Assembly (NCBI RefSeq): GCF_001659605.2
Contig: NC_035161.2
Coordinates: forward strand, 29,373,691 to 29,437,690
Direction: 5' to 3'
Length of the DNA: 64,000 bases
Origin: Manihot esculenta
Taxonomy: Eukaryota > Streptophyta > Magnoliopsida > Malpighiales > Euphorbiaceae
This document shows, piece by piece, positions 11,040 through 22,450 of this stretch (position 1 is the first letter of the stretch; every line of letters starts with the position of its first letter). The notes beneath the pieces were generated by a model. It saw only the letters and a program-made list of their open reading frames with translations, was not told the DNA's origin and ran no database searches. The position numbers and the translations under genes are program-made.

Positions 11040-14002
11040 ATGACCATGCTACATCAAGCAGCAAAAATGGGGTTTCCATTGATGAATCTTGTCAGATTCA
11101 AAGGAGTGTCCATATTGGAGCAACTTCATTTGGAGGAAAAGCTGCTCCGTACCTCTTCAGAAAATTGGTGTATCATTAATGATGGAACAAATATCCCTAC
11201 TATTGTCATGGGAATCTCTGGGTAAGATGCTTTTTGAAGTTTCATTGTATCTTGGTTAGAATGATACTGTTGAGATACTTTCTGTAAATAGCCTAGATTT
11301 GTAGTGATTGTGTGCATAATTAGGGATATGACTGTGTGATATGATTGGGATATGATTAGGCTATAATTAAGAAATTAATTTATTTTTGTAAGTAGTATAT
11401 ATACCCCAATTGGTTTAAGGGAAATAATCAAGTACCTTTCTCTCTTTCTTTTTTCATCACTGTTTCAGATACTTTTGCCAGGCCAACATGATGAGTTTTC
11501 ATGCTATTATCCGATCATAAAAATTATTTGATTTCTGGTGGAATATACTACGAAACTTTTTTATGTTCTACATTTTTGGAAAGGATATGTTATGTACTCA
11601 TGTTACCTTCTACTAAAGTAGCATAATTATAGATTATTACAGGCACTGGTAACTTTAGTAAAATATTCCTAGATTACATTTGTAAGTAGTCATGTGTGAG
11701 CAAACTATTATGTCTCTGTAGCGATAGATGTGAATTTTTACATAGGAAGCTTTCTGAACTTATTGAGATTGGATCTGTGTTGCAAGATCATGTCCCTGTT
11801 ACTAAAAGGTTTACTGGGGGTGGCACTGTTATTGTTGGTAGTGGGACTATTTTCGTCACTCTCGTATGCAACAAGGATGATGTTCTATGAATTTTCATTA
11901 GTTTTAATGCTATTAACCAATCATAAAATTAGTTGATTTCTGGTGGAATATGGCATGATATATTTTTTTATGTTCTAAATTTTTGGAAGGGATATGTTGT
12001 GTATTCATGCTACCTTCTATAGAAAGTAGCATAATTATAGATTATTATAGGCACTGGTAATTTTCTGTAATATTCTCTAATATATTTCCTAGATTACATT
12101 TTTAAGTAGACCCCTGAATGGGTGGGCAAACTATTATATGTCTCTGTAGTGATAGATGTGAATGTTTACATAGGAAACCTTCTGAACTTATTGAGGTTGG
12201 ACCTGTGTTGCAAGATCATGTCCCTGTCATCAAAAGGTTTACTGGGGGTGGCACTGTTATTGTTGATAGTGGGACTATTTTTGTCACTCTCATATGCAAC
12301 AAGGATGATGTTCCTGGAGTGAAACCATATCCTCGTTCAATCATGTCTTGGAGTGGTCTGTTGTATAGTGAAGTATTTCAAGGGATTGGTGGTTTCCAAC
12401 TGCGTGAAAATGGTACATAGACTGAGCTTTGAGTTATAAGATGTTCTCAGTATCTGTATAATTTTTTGGACGCTTGTAGACGTGACTCTATAACTGATGT
12501 TTGTTTGGTTATTATTTTCACCTTTATTTGCTGTAAAAACTGAAATGAGATGGAACAAAAAAATAATTGTGCTGGAATTTCTGAACTGATATGATCTTGC
12601 CTTGTTTTGGTTGTTTATTTTGTTGTCAATATGATTGATTGGAATTTTATAAGTGTATTAGGAGATGCTTTTCTGTGATCTTCCCAAACTTAAATCAGAA
12701 AGGAAGACAAGTAAAATACTTTTCAGTATAAGTGAAACATTGCATAAAGCTTATATAACCTGTTTTTGTTGCTTTGCAATTATATCTAGATCTCAGGGTA
12801 TTTCTAAGTTGCTGAGATTTGAAATTTAATGTTGTTTGCCGCTGTCATAGAAACTAGGCAAGCATTCTTGTCCATTGATTCTTTGAAGCAGAACTTGCTT
12901 TAAGTTTTTGCTCATCCGGCCATAAGAGAACTTCAAACTTATCATTTGTCTGATTGTATAGTATGTTTTACATTTAATTTTAATTTCAATAGCTTGTTTA
13001 CAATAATTTTAGTTTCACTAGAATTTCTAAGACTTTCATTCTGCTCAGATTATGTGTTTGGTGATAAAAAATTTGGTGGAAATGCTCAATGTATAATCAA
13101 AAGTCGATGGATACACCACACCTCCTTTCTATGGGATTTTGACAATAGGAACATGGCTTACTTGAAGCTGCCTGCTCGGGCTCCCAAGTACAGATCAGTA
13201 AGTTCTTATTTCATTTCCTTATCCATATTCTTTCTCTGACGCATTATTATTTCTTTTTTCCTTTTCTCAGTGAATCATTCACAATTTGTTATTATTGAAT
13301 AAATTATTACACTTGTTTTCATTGCTGATACCCTACAACATCAGAAGTAGCAATTACTGAGGTTGATAAAAGTAATGAAAACTATAATGCCAGGTCATAT
13401 TATTATTTTTCACATCATTGTGGATCCTCATTTTAAAGTTCTGGAATATTTTATCTATAAAAAACTTAATGTGTACATGAGGGACTAGCTCTCTGGACTT
13501 GATTGCAGCAGACATTTGATATTTTGCAATTTTGACAGAGATGTTCTTTCCCTGATAAAATAAGAATGTTGCTTTTGCAACAGGTAATGTAACACAACAT
13601 TTCATGGAGGCAGTAATGAGAGGGCAATAACTGTGTTTTATGCATCATTATATGTCCTTCATGATGCTTTTTATATAGTTGTTGTTTGCTTTTAGTGTAT
13701 TGCTACCAAAAGCTTGAACTGCAGCACAAGTTGGCAGTGTATAAATTTTACATTAATTTACTCTGCAGGCAAGAAAGCACACTGAATTTGTCTGTCGAAT
13801 GAAGGAATATATGCCAAGATCAATTTTCATAGAGAGAACCCTGAAGGCTCTTGAATCCCATTTCTCAGTGAAACCTGTAAACTTGGACGCAGTTGATGGA
13901 CTTCACTCAATAAGATATGTTAGCTCCACCAGGCTGCTTTTAAGGCGTGAACTTGAGGATGCTAGGGCTTCTTTGCTAGAGAGCAGAGTTCTCGGTAGTT
14001 AA
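11040..14002 (+). CDS. Lipoate-protein ligase / biotin-lipoate A/B ligase family protein
   Basis: Four coding exons: 11040-11221, 12174-12412, 13049-13197 and 13769-14002, all with GT/AG borders and matching phases, giving 267 residues. The family attaches lipoic or octanoic acid to a lysine on E2 and H proteins. Residues 81-88 (KRFTGGGT) are the Arg-x-x-Gly-Gly-Gly ligase signature that binds the acyl-adenylate. K148 in DKKFGGNAQ (146-154) is the expected substrate-contacting lysine. 'SRWIHHTSFLWDF' follows, and a charged helix closes the protein. The closest relative I recall is Arabidopsis At3g29010. No clear transit peptide follows this start, so organelle or cytosolic location is open. 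M10 (MGFPLMNL) is an alternative start. Intron 1 carries a decayed duplicate of exon 2. Confidence 0.85.
11490..12312 (+). repeat. Direct duplication of an intron-exon segment inside the lipoate-ligase gene
   Basis: Two successive copies of about 400 bp occupy roughly 11490-11890 and 11891-12312. Each contains 'gatttctggtggaatat', 'agcataattatagattatta', 'cctagattacatttttaag'-like sequence, 'tgtctctgta' and then exon 2 with its acceptor. Copy 2 continues into the working exon. Copy 1 ends at the duplication junction, which cuts off the exon 3' part and its donor. Confidence 0.85.
11746..11890 (+). pseudogene. Decayed duplicate of lipoate-ligase exon 2
   Basis: The sequence after the AG at 11744-11745 can be read in the phase of the real exon and gives KLSELIEIGSVLQDHV, then KRFTGGGTVIVGSGTIF and CNKDDV, followed by TGA at 11888-11890. 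The acceptor is kept but the 3' half of the exon and its donor are missing. If it were ever included, the transcript would end early. It is most simply a dead exon copy; use as a 'poison' exon is possible but not shown. Confidence 0.8.
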
Positions 14003-15650
14003 ATCTTTTGCACTGAAACAAAATTTCATATGTTGGGAGTTGGAGAAGGGCCACGCGCTGGATATATGCCAGTTAGTAAGCCCTACTTATTTAAATTTTC
14101 TTTGGACCACTAATGTTTTTACTCCATTATTGTTGCATTTGAGCATAATTCCTGCTCTTATTGCACATATTTGAAGCTTACTTTTGTCATGCTTACTGAA
14201 AACTCATGCAAAGCATTTCAATGGGGCAGTTTTTATCTGATTGTGACCGAGACATTTAAAAGTTCCAAGCATTTGACATTGCTTCCTCTTGTTTATAAAC
14301 GCCCTTTGTGTCACACTTGCTATGGTTGGTATATTTGGTACACTCAAATGTCTTGCTAATTCACTTGATTTGCTGCAGTTGAATGCCTCAAAGTGTAATG
14401 TGCACCATACAGGTCATTATTAACACGGAACTCAAGGCTTCTACTTCTTCGCATTATTATCACATAACTCGAGGCTTTTACTTCTCTCCTTTTTCAAAGT
14501 GCTTGAATTTGAATGTTGAGCCTAAACTATCAGACTGTACCTGCAGGTACCAAGCCAAAGCGCTTCATGAGCCTTTGACTTAGAGTTTCTTCCTAATTTT
14601 TGCTTCTTAGGCATTTCATTGAAACAGCCAAGTTGTAGAATGGAAGTCCTAAAACCATCTCAGAATGAAGTCTTAGAATTAACCATCTCACTGTTATTGG
14701 AGAAAATGTAGAGCTTGTGAGATTAATGGAGCTCCCCAGATTTTCTTCACATGGTGGGTTGATAGGTTGTTGACATTGCCTAGCCAACAAGATGGCATAT
14801 TGAATAAATTAAGCAATGAATACGCTTGCCGACTTCTTTTTTCTGTCAAGTTGTTCTCTGCACACTATTTTAACTGTAGTTGGATGATGCAAACGGTCAG
14901 GATAGTACTTTCAGAGGTCCACAAGTGACTGAAAACAGTATGTATTTCAAAGTTGAACAGTTAAATATTGCTTTGTACCAATAGAAAGAGGTCAGCAGCC
15001 CTTATTTACACCATCTATCTGATGCTCCCACGAATGGAATATAAAGAATCATGATGCTAGGTTTTATGAACTATCAAGACATTGGCATATCAACCATAGT
15101 TATGGAATTGGTTTCAATTTCAATAGTAACGTCTAATCTTTGAGAAGAATTGATCGCAGAAGAGATTGAACATCAGAGGGAGAGCAATAAGAATGTGGCT
15201 TGGTTTTCATAGGTGAAAATCTTTGAATGTCAATGACAAATTAAATTCTTGATAAGCCCTCTTGTTTGGTTTTGTTTTGTTATTTTGCAGCCCCACACAC
15301 TTCCCCATTTTTCTTATTTTGTTAATGGTCAGCTTCACACACCTTTCTTCCAATGCCACTCACAAAAATCACAAAATCTTAATTCAAGTAATTGCAATTC
15401 CGTATCTTGCACTAGAGCCGTAATCAAACCATTAAAATTATAAGCTTGAATTTCAATTAGAGCCTAGACACAGAGTTATGAAGTTGTGAAGGCAGACATT
15501 AGTAGTGCTACTTCATTGATTCATCTTTGGAATTGAGAACTTTAACAGGCTGTTTGTGCACAAGAACAAAGATGATGATCATAAAGAAAAGGGTTAAATT
15601 AGACTCATGCAAGAACAATACTTTCGCTTTCTCTCGACCTCTGTAATTCT
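14003..15650. other. 3' region of the lipoate-ligase gene and spacer to the MYB gene
   Basis: Moderately AT-rich DNA with no coding similarity on either strand. Part of it must be the 3' UTR of the lipoate-ligase gene (from 14003) and of the convergent MYB gene (just below 15651). No repeats stood out. Confidence 0.5.
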
Positions 15651-16887
15651 TCAAGAAGCCCCTACTCCAAGAAAATCTATAAATGGAGGTGAAATGGTGG
15701 TCACAGAATCACTGGTTGCATTGTTCTCTGCAAATGATAGTGATGATGATGAAGATGGTTCTGAGACTTGAGATCTGGGTGATGCCATGGAGTACGAGAA
15801 GCCTGCAGAAAAGTGATGGTTGCTTGATTGCTGCTTGTTCTGGAGAACTGCGAAGCTGCAATGCTCCATCTGACTCACAATATCAGAACTCTTGTGACCT
15901 GCAAATTTCCACCCGTTGGTCCACTCACAAGTATATAAACCTCACCAGAACATCACAACCACAATAGCTTAACGAAATGAAAATGAATTCTTAGTCACTT
16001 AAAAACGGAAATTGAAGAGCTAACAAACAAGAGTTTACCACTTCTGCCTGCACCTTCACTTGAAGTGAAGTCGTAGAAGCCTTCAGACTTAAAACCAGCA
16101 AGTGGGAAGTGATGAGATGGTTCGATTATTCTGCCACTGCAAAGATTAAGAGATTTAGCCACTACTTCATTCATGGGTGTATCTCTGCTCGCAGAACCAC
16201 TGCCATCTTGCACTCTTCTTTTAGCATCATTAGTCTGTTTTCGTCTCCTATAAGCCAAGGATTGCTCTCTGTATTTTCTAGCCATTATAACGTGCCAGTG
16301 ATTTTTAACTGCATTATCAGTCCTCCCAGGGATAAGTCTAGCAATTAAGGACCATTTATTACCACAAATTCTATGAGCTGCCATTAGCCTTTCTTCTTCC
16401 TCTTTGCTGAAAGCACTTTTGTTGATCCTTGGATCTAATTGATTGAACCATCTCAATCTGCAACTCTTACCTGCAAATAAAAAATCCAGAAGAAAACGAA
16501 CTTGCACTTAATGACTTTCACAAACTCTAATGAAAAGAGAAACAGAAAGCTAAAATTACCTGATCTTCCTTGCAACTTTTCTGCTATACGGTTCCAGTTT
16601 TGAGGCCCATGAAGTGCAACAAGTTCCTTGAGTTTAGCGTCCTCTGCTACTTTCCAATGGCCTCTAGCCCAAAGCTTCGATGACTGCCCACTTATTCTTG
16701 AACACTCATCATTCTTATCTTCCTTATCTTTATCATCAAAGCTACTGTTCTGGTTAGCAGCCAAGCTACCGTCACAGCATTTGGGCACTAGCAATGAAGA
16801 ACTCATTAGATGATGATGAGCCTCTTTGTTATCAGAAGGTTCAGAGCGACAAATATCCTGAGAACCCATGTCTGTCAAAGTCTCCAT
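15651..16887 (-). CDS. R2R3-MYB transcription factor, subgroup 21 (MYB110/MYB105/MYB117-like)
   Basis: Three exons on the minus strand: 16887-16560, 16470-16039 and 15898-15651, with GT/AG borders and consistent phase, giving 335 residues. R2 spans residues 74-123 with tryptophans W78, W98 and W117. R3 spans 124-175 with F130 in place of the first tryptophan, then W149 and W168, the normal plant arrangement. The late R2 motif [14 protein letters not shown] and the R3 motif [12 protein letters not shown] are intact. The N-terminal 70 residues are acidic and Ser-rich. The C-terminus is Ser-rich ('[11 protein letters not shown]') and ends near '[12 protein letters not shown]', as in subgroup 21 members that act in organ boundary formation and cell-wall programmes. 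Its place next to the lipoate-ligase and expansin genes matches MYB110 (At3g29020). DNA binding in the nucleus is expected; target genes cannot be read from the sequence. Confidence 0.93.
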
Positions 16888-18689
16888 CGATGAGAAGTTT
16901 GTGATGGCATATGATTTAGAAGACGGGAAGAGTTTGGAAGGAAAAGAAAAGAGGAGGCGGGGGAAATGTGGAGGGGGTAAGGTTCTTATTGAATTGTAAC
17001 AGAAAATCCAGACACACGAACGCCATTAGTCTTCTCTTCTGCAAAAGCAGTTTCAGTTTCAACAGTGTGAGTCATCTCTGACTTCTATTTTGACTATTTC
17101 TGTACGCTTGTGTGCCTTGTTGCGCGTCACTCTTTAACTGTTGCGCCTGTATCATTTGTCTTTTTTTTATAGGATAAATTAAAGCCTAATCCACCTTAAA
17201 AACTCTAACTTTAGGTTATTTTGAATTTTAATTTTAGATGAATTGATTCAATATTAATTTAAATTATATTAAATATAAATATTAAATTAATTTATTTAAA
17301 ATTTAAATATTTAAATTAAAATATAAAATAACATAAATCTTGATCTTTTTATAATCGCTAAATTAAATTGCTTTCTATTTTTTTTAAATATATCAAAATC
17401 AATTTACATTTATTTTAATTTTTAAAATTTAATCGTTTAATTCTATATTTTGATTTGTTTTAAATGCAATGTAATTTTTAAATTAATAAAGTGAAAATAT
17501 ATGAATTAAACTAGTAATGATTAAAAAAAAGATATATATATTAATTTTAATATTCTTTAAAGACACGAAATAATTTGTCTTTAAAAATATTTTAGTTATT
17601 TCTTAAATAATTAATAAAAAGTTGGACAAAATGGCTTTCAGTTTGAGAGATTAATTGATTTTAAAAATAAAGCATATAAAATATAGGAAATCATAATTTG
17701 GTCCTTAAAATTTGATAAAAATTATGACTAAAATTGAAATAAGTCCTTGGACTTTCATTTTAGTAGCGATATCGTCCTCTTATACAATTTTAATCAATTT
17801 TCTGTTAATTAAAAATAAACGTAATTAAAAAAATTTAGTTAAGAAATATGGCACAATTGCAATTTGATTCTTAGTAGAACAGCATCATTCAATTTTCTGT
17901 TTTAAATTTGAAACATTAAGATGTCGTTAGGAATATTAATTGTCGTTTCAAATAAAAAACACTAAATCTAATTATGATTGCCTTTACTAAATCTAATTAT
18001 CTTTAAAATATCTTCTCTTATTGCTAAATTTTAATTTTAAAAAAGTTATTTTTAGATTTTAATAATCTAATTAATACCATTAAATTTTTACATATAAATT
18101 TTTTAATATTTTTTATTTTTCTAATATGATAATTAAATACTAAAAAATAATTTTTTTTAGAAAAAATACTTTTTATTCTTCATTTTAAGTGAAGAGTAAA
18201 AAAGTATTTCTATATTCAAATGATTTTGCCAACAAAGGTAGGCAGCGCACTATGGAAGGTCCTGGGTGGCCTAAGGTCTAAGGCAAGTACAAAAACATTG
18301 ATTTTGGTTGTTAAGTTAGAGTCACACGTGTACATGACATGTCATCCTCAGCTGAGGCTGATGTCTAATCCTAACTGCATATCCTGTCTCTACGCTACTC
18401 TCTATTCACACTTTAATGCCTCATGTCAATCTTGGACCAGCAAATGCGTAACTTTCTCCAAAGCTCCACCAGAGGATGATCACAGATTATGCCTCTTAAC
18501 ATGATAATCAAATGTGAGATTAACATAATAATCCTATCATATATGAGAGGGATATTACAGCCCTGTTCGAATCGAGCTTTAATTTCTATGTTTTCCTTGC
18601 CAAAGCTACATTGTCTAACTTGCTGTAAATTGATTCAACAATCCTTTGAGTTTTGAATTAATTTATTCAATTCTTGTGTCCTGTTAAGC
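16888..18689. other. MYB promoter region and AT-rich spacer
   Basis: The first 200-300 bases should hold the MYB 5' UTR and promoter. From about 17160 the DNA is very AT-rich. At 17690-17900 there are 'ggtccttaaaatttga' and 'gtccttggactttcattttag' phrases like the ends of plant MITEs that begin GGTCC or GGGTAA, but no far end was matched. No gene was recognised. Confidence 0.5.
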
Positions 18690-19090
18690 GGATCGGAAAT
18701 GTCATTGAACATCGTCAAGCAATTAAAGGTAAATACAAAGTCAAAGATTAGGGTTGGTGAGATAATTCCTGCTGTTTGTGAAGACCGTGTTGTTACTATC
18801 TATAGTGCTAACGACGAGACTAGTTATATTTCTCCTGCTCAGGATGTTCTGTTCAAGGCGCATGCTAGAGTTATTGCAGAAGACTTGCATGGTGATTATG
18901 ACTTCGCAGGAGGTGGTCAACAAGTCTCTCCTGGGATTCTCGTACCATCTGATCAAATAGGATGTATTATTGGAAAGGTGGACAAATAGTTCAAAACCTT
19001 CATAGTGAGACTGGTGCATAGATTCGTATTCTCGAGGATGAACATTTGCCAACTTGTGAGTTGAGCACAGATGAGCTTGTACAGGTGTTA
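18690..19090 (+). pseudogene. Fragment of a KH-domain RNA-binding protein gene (broken)
   Basis: The readable frame gives IVKQLKVNTKSKIRVGE, then EDRVVTIYSANDET, 'SPAQDVLFKAHARVIAEDL' and 'LVPSDQIGCIIGK', a pattern of plant multi-KH proteins of the HEN4/RCF3 kind. At about 18975-18980 one base is missing in the GxxG loop ('ggaaaggtgg'), so the frame ends at 18987-18989 TAG. In the shifted frame the similarity goes on (GQIVQNLHSETGA, then a TAG in place of a glutamine codon, then IRILEDEHLPT and LSTDELVQV). With at least one frameshift, one nonsense codon and only part of two KH domains, this is a dead copy. No introns are seen within it, which suits a retro-copied fragment, but the span is short. 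Confidence 0.75.
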
Positions 19091-21342
19091 TGGTTGCCTC
19101 TTAGCTTATGCCATTATTTGCTCTCATATATGTGCGTTCCCGAGCATACTCAACTAGGTATTGCACTAAAAAAGCGGCCAGCTTGTATAACACGGGCTCT
19201 GTGGAGACGTAAAAGATCTTTTGGTGAGACTATGGATCTTTGATTAAAAATGAGGAATTAATAGGACCCAGCAAGCGACGGAAATGAAGTTGCAGAGTTC
19301 CCTCCATCTGGTTGACAAAATGCCTGTTCAGTAATAATAAAACCTACTTGTTTAGAGTGGACATGGCACAGCCAAAAAGAAAGGAAACCCTAGAAATACA
19401 ATGATCGTATATCTTAGCTTATTTGGATTATATTTTCTACGACGCAGTGATAGAAAAGAAAGAGTTAATTTGCTAAAAACTTACAGCTGGAGACGCACAC
19501 TACGGCCTCTTTCCCTTGTATCATGCACTTGAATTCTGCACTCGAAGCCCAAATGTGCATCCAGGTGAGGGTTTTATGTTGGCAGGTCAGCGGCAGTTGG
19601 GTTTCTTCCAAGTTTCCAGCAGTTTATAAGCCTCCTGAAGAAGCCCTTTCATGAAGTAAAACGGGCCTGGGTCTCGGCCCATCTAACAAAAATGGGATAA
19701 TTAATCTACTCCTTGACCATTAGTGACTAATATATGTGTGACCGGACTTGTCCCCTCTACTCTCATTATGCCTAATCTAACAGAGTCATAATCACATCCC
19801 ATGAGATTCTATTTGTCTCTAATCTATCTCAGCTTACCAACTGTAAAGCACACTAATTTTTTATTCCCGGTGATTACTTAAGCACACACGGGAGAAGACC
19901 CTCAATTCACGTACAGTTGGGGAAGGGGGGAGTGATTCAGTGGGGCCAAGCGAAACCTGAAAGTCATACGCTTAAATTGCGGATATCTCGTGATTGAATA
20001 TGGTGATGCCACGCAGTATCTTTTCTCCTAGATTCCATGGTGCATCTTATTCTGCCGACATTATTCTACTCATCCCACGGAACGGCTTTGCGCTCCTACT
20101 CCCCGAAATCAAACCGACTTGTAAATTGTAATCACATATTAAAAAGCCTTAATGCATTAATAATTTCTCATAATAAATTATCAATATTTAATAATTTCTT
20201 ACAGCTTAAAAATCACTAAAACTTTTTTCGCTGAATATTTTACATAACTATAGTATTTATTATTGCATAACTTTATTATATGCTATGTTAAATTTTTGCA
20301 TAAAATATAAAGATGCAAAGTCAAAAATTATGAAATATAAATAATTTAATTGACTTTTTTAACTCAAAATTTTATTAGTAATAAAATTCGAAAAAAAATA
20401 ACCGAATCTGTTTCAATTAATTCATATCAGATCAATTTAAAATATAATTTTTAATAAAAAAAAATAAAAAATATCATAAAAAATTTGAAAAATATAATGT
20501 TAATATTTATAAACTTAATTTAGTGGTAAGTGCATCTGAATAAATATGAGAGATTTTAAGTTTTACTTAATCAATTTTCAATCTCATTTCAAAAAAAATT
20601 AAATCTAATGAAAAATTTTTCTTTTCATTCTGTCTTTTTTTCTTTTAATAGAAAAATGATTAGCTTTTGTCTACTGGAAGAAATTCAGTGGTCAAAAATT
20701 TAATTTGCAGTATGAAAATATGAAATTAAAAGTGAGGTTCATGACAGATGTGTTCACATAATTTTTGTCTTCTCAAATCCATTATTTCCAGAGTCGTTGA
20801 ATAAATTGCCGAAGTAGAATGCGTTGATTGAGCGGATGATGCGCTGCTAACTGCGACGATTATTTTTTTTATTAAGATAATAATTTATAGATCAAGTATT
20901 TCTAATGATACAATTTATTAAATGAAAGCTTATTTACTTTTAAACTTATAGAAAACTTTTAATAATTGAGGATGGTACAATGAAAAATAACAAATTATTA
21001 TAATTAAAAAATCTAAATGGTTATAAATATTAAAACTATACATACTAAATTATTATAATTAAAATGATTAAATTATTATAAAAACTGACTTAATTTACAA
21101 ATACTCTCCCTCTCTTCCTCTCTCCAGCAGTTAACCAAAGTCTCGAGGCTTGAATCCTCAGCCAACCCATGAACTGCAAAAACTCAATATCACAGTAAAA
21201 CTATGGGAAGAAATCGAGACGGGCCAATTCATGATAAAAATTGACCCAACCCAAGATCTCTTCTATTTACTGTATTTATCAAAGATACATTAAACAGTAA
21301 TAGCTAGAATTATGCATCTTAGATCTGCTATTAATTAATTAA
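19091..21342. other. Intergenic DNA between KH pseudogene and expansin
   Basis: No coding similarity was recognised. A low-GC region from 20150 to 21100 includes a SINE-like stretch listed separately. The last 200 bases should include the 3' UTR of the expansin gene. Confidence 0.5.
20519..20600 (+). repeat. Possible degenerate tRNA-derived SINE
   Basis: 'tttagtggtaagtgcatctg' resembles a pol III A box, and 'gagagattttaagttttac' about 30 bases on resembles a worn B box, followed by 'caatctcatttc' and an A-run. A related phrase ('gagagatctcaagttaaaat' then 'cactcccatttt') appears at 26033-26075, which suggests a shared family. The sequence is too decayed for certainty. Confidence 0.3.
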
Positions 21343-22266
21343 TTAATACCGAAACTGCCTTCCAGTATATGTCTGGCCAAAGGACCAGCCAGCAGGGGCA
21401 ACATTGTAAGAGAGCACACTACGTCCATCACTAGCAGTAACTAGAAACGAGAGACTTTGCCCATTCAGGTACGAGTTACTCTGCCAGTTTTGGCCCCAGT
21501 TTCTTGACATTGGCTGCCATCTAGTTCTTGAACCCTTAATGGCAACTGCATGCACATCTCCAGCTCCTCCTACATTGGTGATAAGTACTAAATTGAAGTA
21601 TGAATGGCCATTAATGGTGAACCTAATGCCTGCACTCCTCCTGCACCTTACCCTGTAAACCACAAACAGTAATTAACTCTGTGATACTAGTCTTTTCTTG
21701 AGCTGTAAGGTCGCTTGCAAGCTAGAATAGAGATGAGTGTTAAGTGAATTGGCCTACCTTCTGTAAATTACTGGGACAATACCAGCTCTGTATTGGGCTA
21801 TGTGTTGGAAGATAGGTTGAGAGAGATCAAAGTGATGGTTGGGAGGATCGCACCAGCCTCCTGGTGGGCAGAAGTTGGTTGCAGTGACAACAATGGAGCC
21901 AGGGAGGCACCACTGGGGATCGTTCACACACCTGAGCTCAAAGCAAGCTCCACAGCTCAAGCCATTGTCAAATAATGCAGTGCTTAGTGCTGCTGTGTTA
22001 ATTCCATAACCCTGGCTGTAGAGGTTCCCATAACCACAAGCCCCACCTAAAACATAATTACAATAACCGATTTATAATAATCAACAAGAAGAACGAAATG
22101 TGCATTACATGGTTTAAATTCAAGAGCCATATGACATACCCATTGTCCCAGAAGCATCGCCACCTCCATAGAAGGTGGCATGAGCATTAATCCAACCTCC
22201 ATAGTATCCATGAGCAGATGAGACAAACGAGAGAAACCCCACTATAAGTAATCCAAGAACATCCAT
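21343..22266 (-). CDS. Alpha-expansin (EXPA5-like)
   Basis: Three exons on the minus strand: 22266-22140, 22046-21758 and 21652-21343, with GT/AG borders, giving 241 residues (family norm about 250). Residues 1-20 form a signal peptide ending SSAHG, so the product is secreted to the cell wall, where alpha-expansins loosen cellulose-matrix contacts under acidic conditions. Domain 1 (about 25-135) has GGACGYG (43-49), eight conserved cysteines in the usual spacing, and the HFD motif (114-116). Domain 2 (about 145-241, the CBM63 cellulose-binding fold) has surface aromatics W191, W195 and W228 and ends [11 protein letters not shown]. The start at 22266 was preferred over upstream in-frame ATGs because it gives a normal signal peptide. 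Its position beside a subgroup 21 MYB matches EXPA5 (At3g29030). Confidence 0.94.
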
Positions 22267-22441
22267 TTTCCTGCACAAATTAATCATGTAGACTCCTGAG
22301 CACATAGATTATGACAAATACTTGAAAGAAGCCTAGAGATGAAGAAAACAAGAAGAGAAAAGGAAAGATTATTGCCAGAAAAGAACCTGGAAAGAAGTAG
22401 CCTTGATTTGAGGGTGGAAAATGAAAAGGGAGCTTCAAGGG

Positions 22442-22449
22442 AATAAATA
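22442..22449 (-). promoter_or_regulatory. Likely TATA box of the expansin gene
   Basis: The minus strand reads TATTTATT here, about 175 bp upstream of the expansin ATG. It is the best TATA-like element in the near promoter; the distance leaves a 5' leader of roughly 140-150 bases. Confidence 0.4.
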
Positions 22450-22450
22450 G

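Noticed and set aside
18220..18504. 94-codon open frame upstream of the KH pseudogene
   Set aside because: No similarity to a known family, no promoter signal and a residue make-up like translated non-coding DNA.
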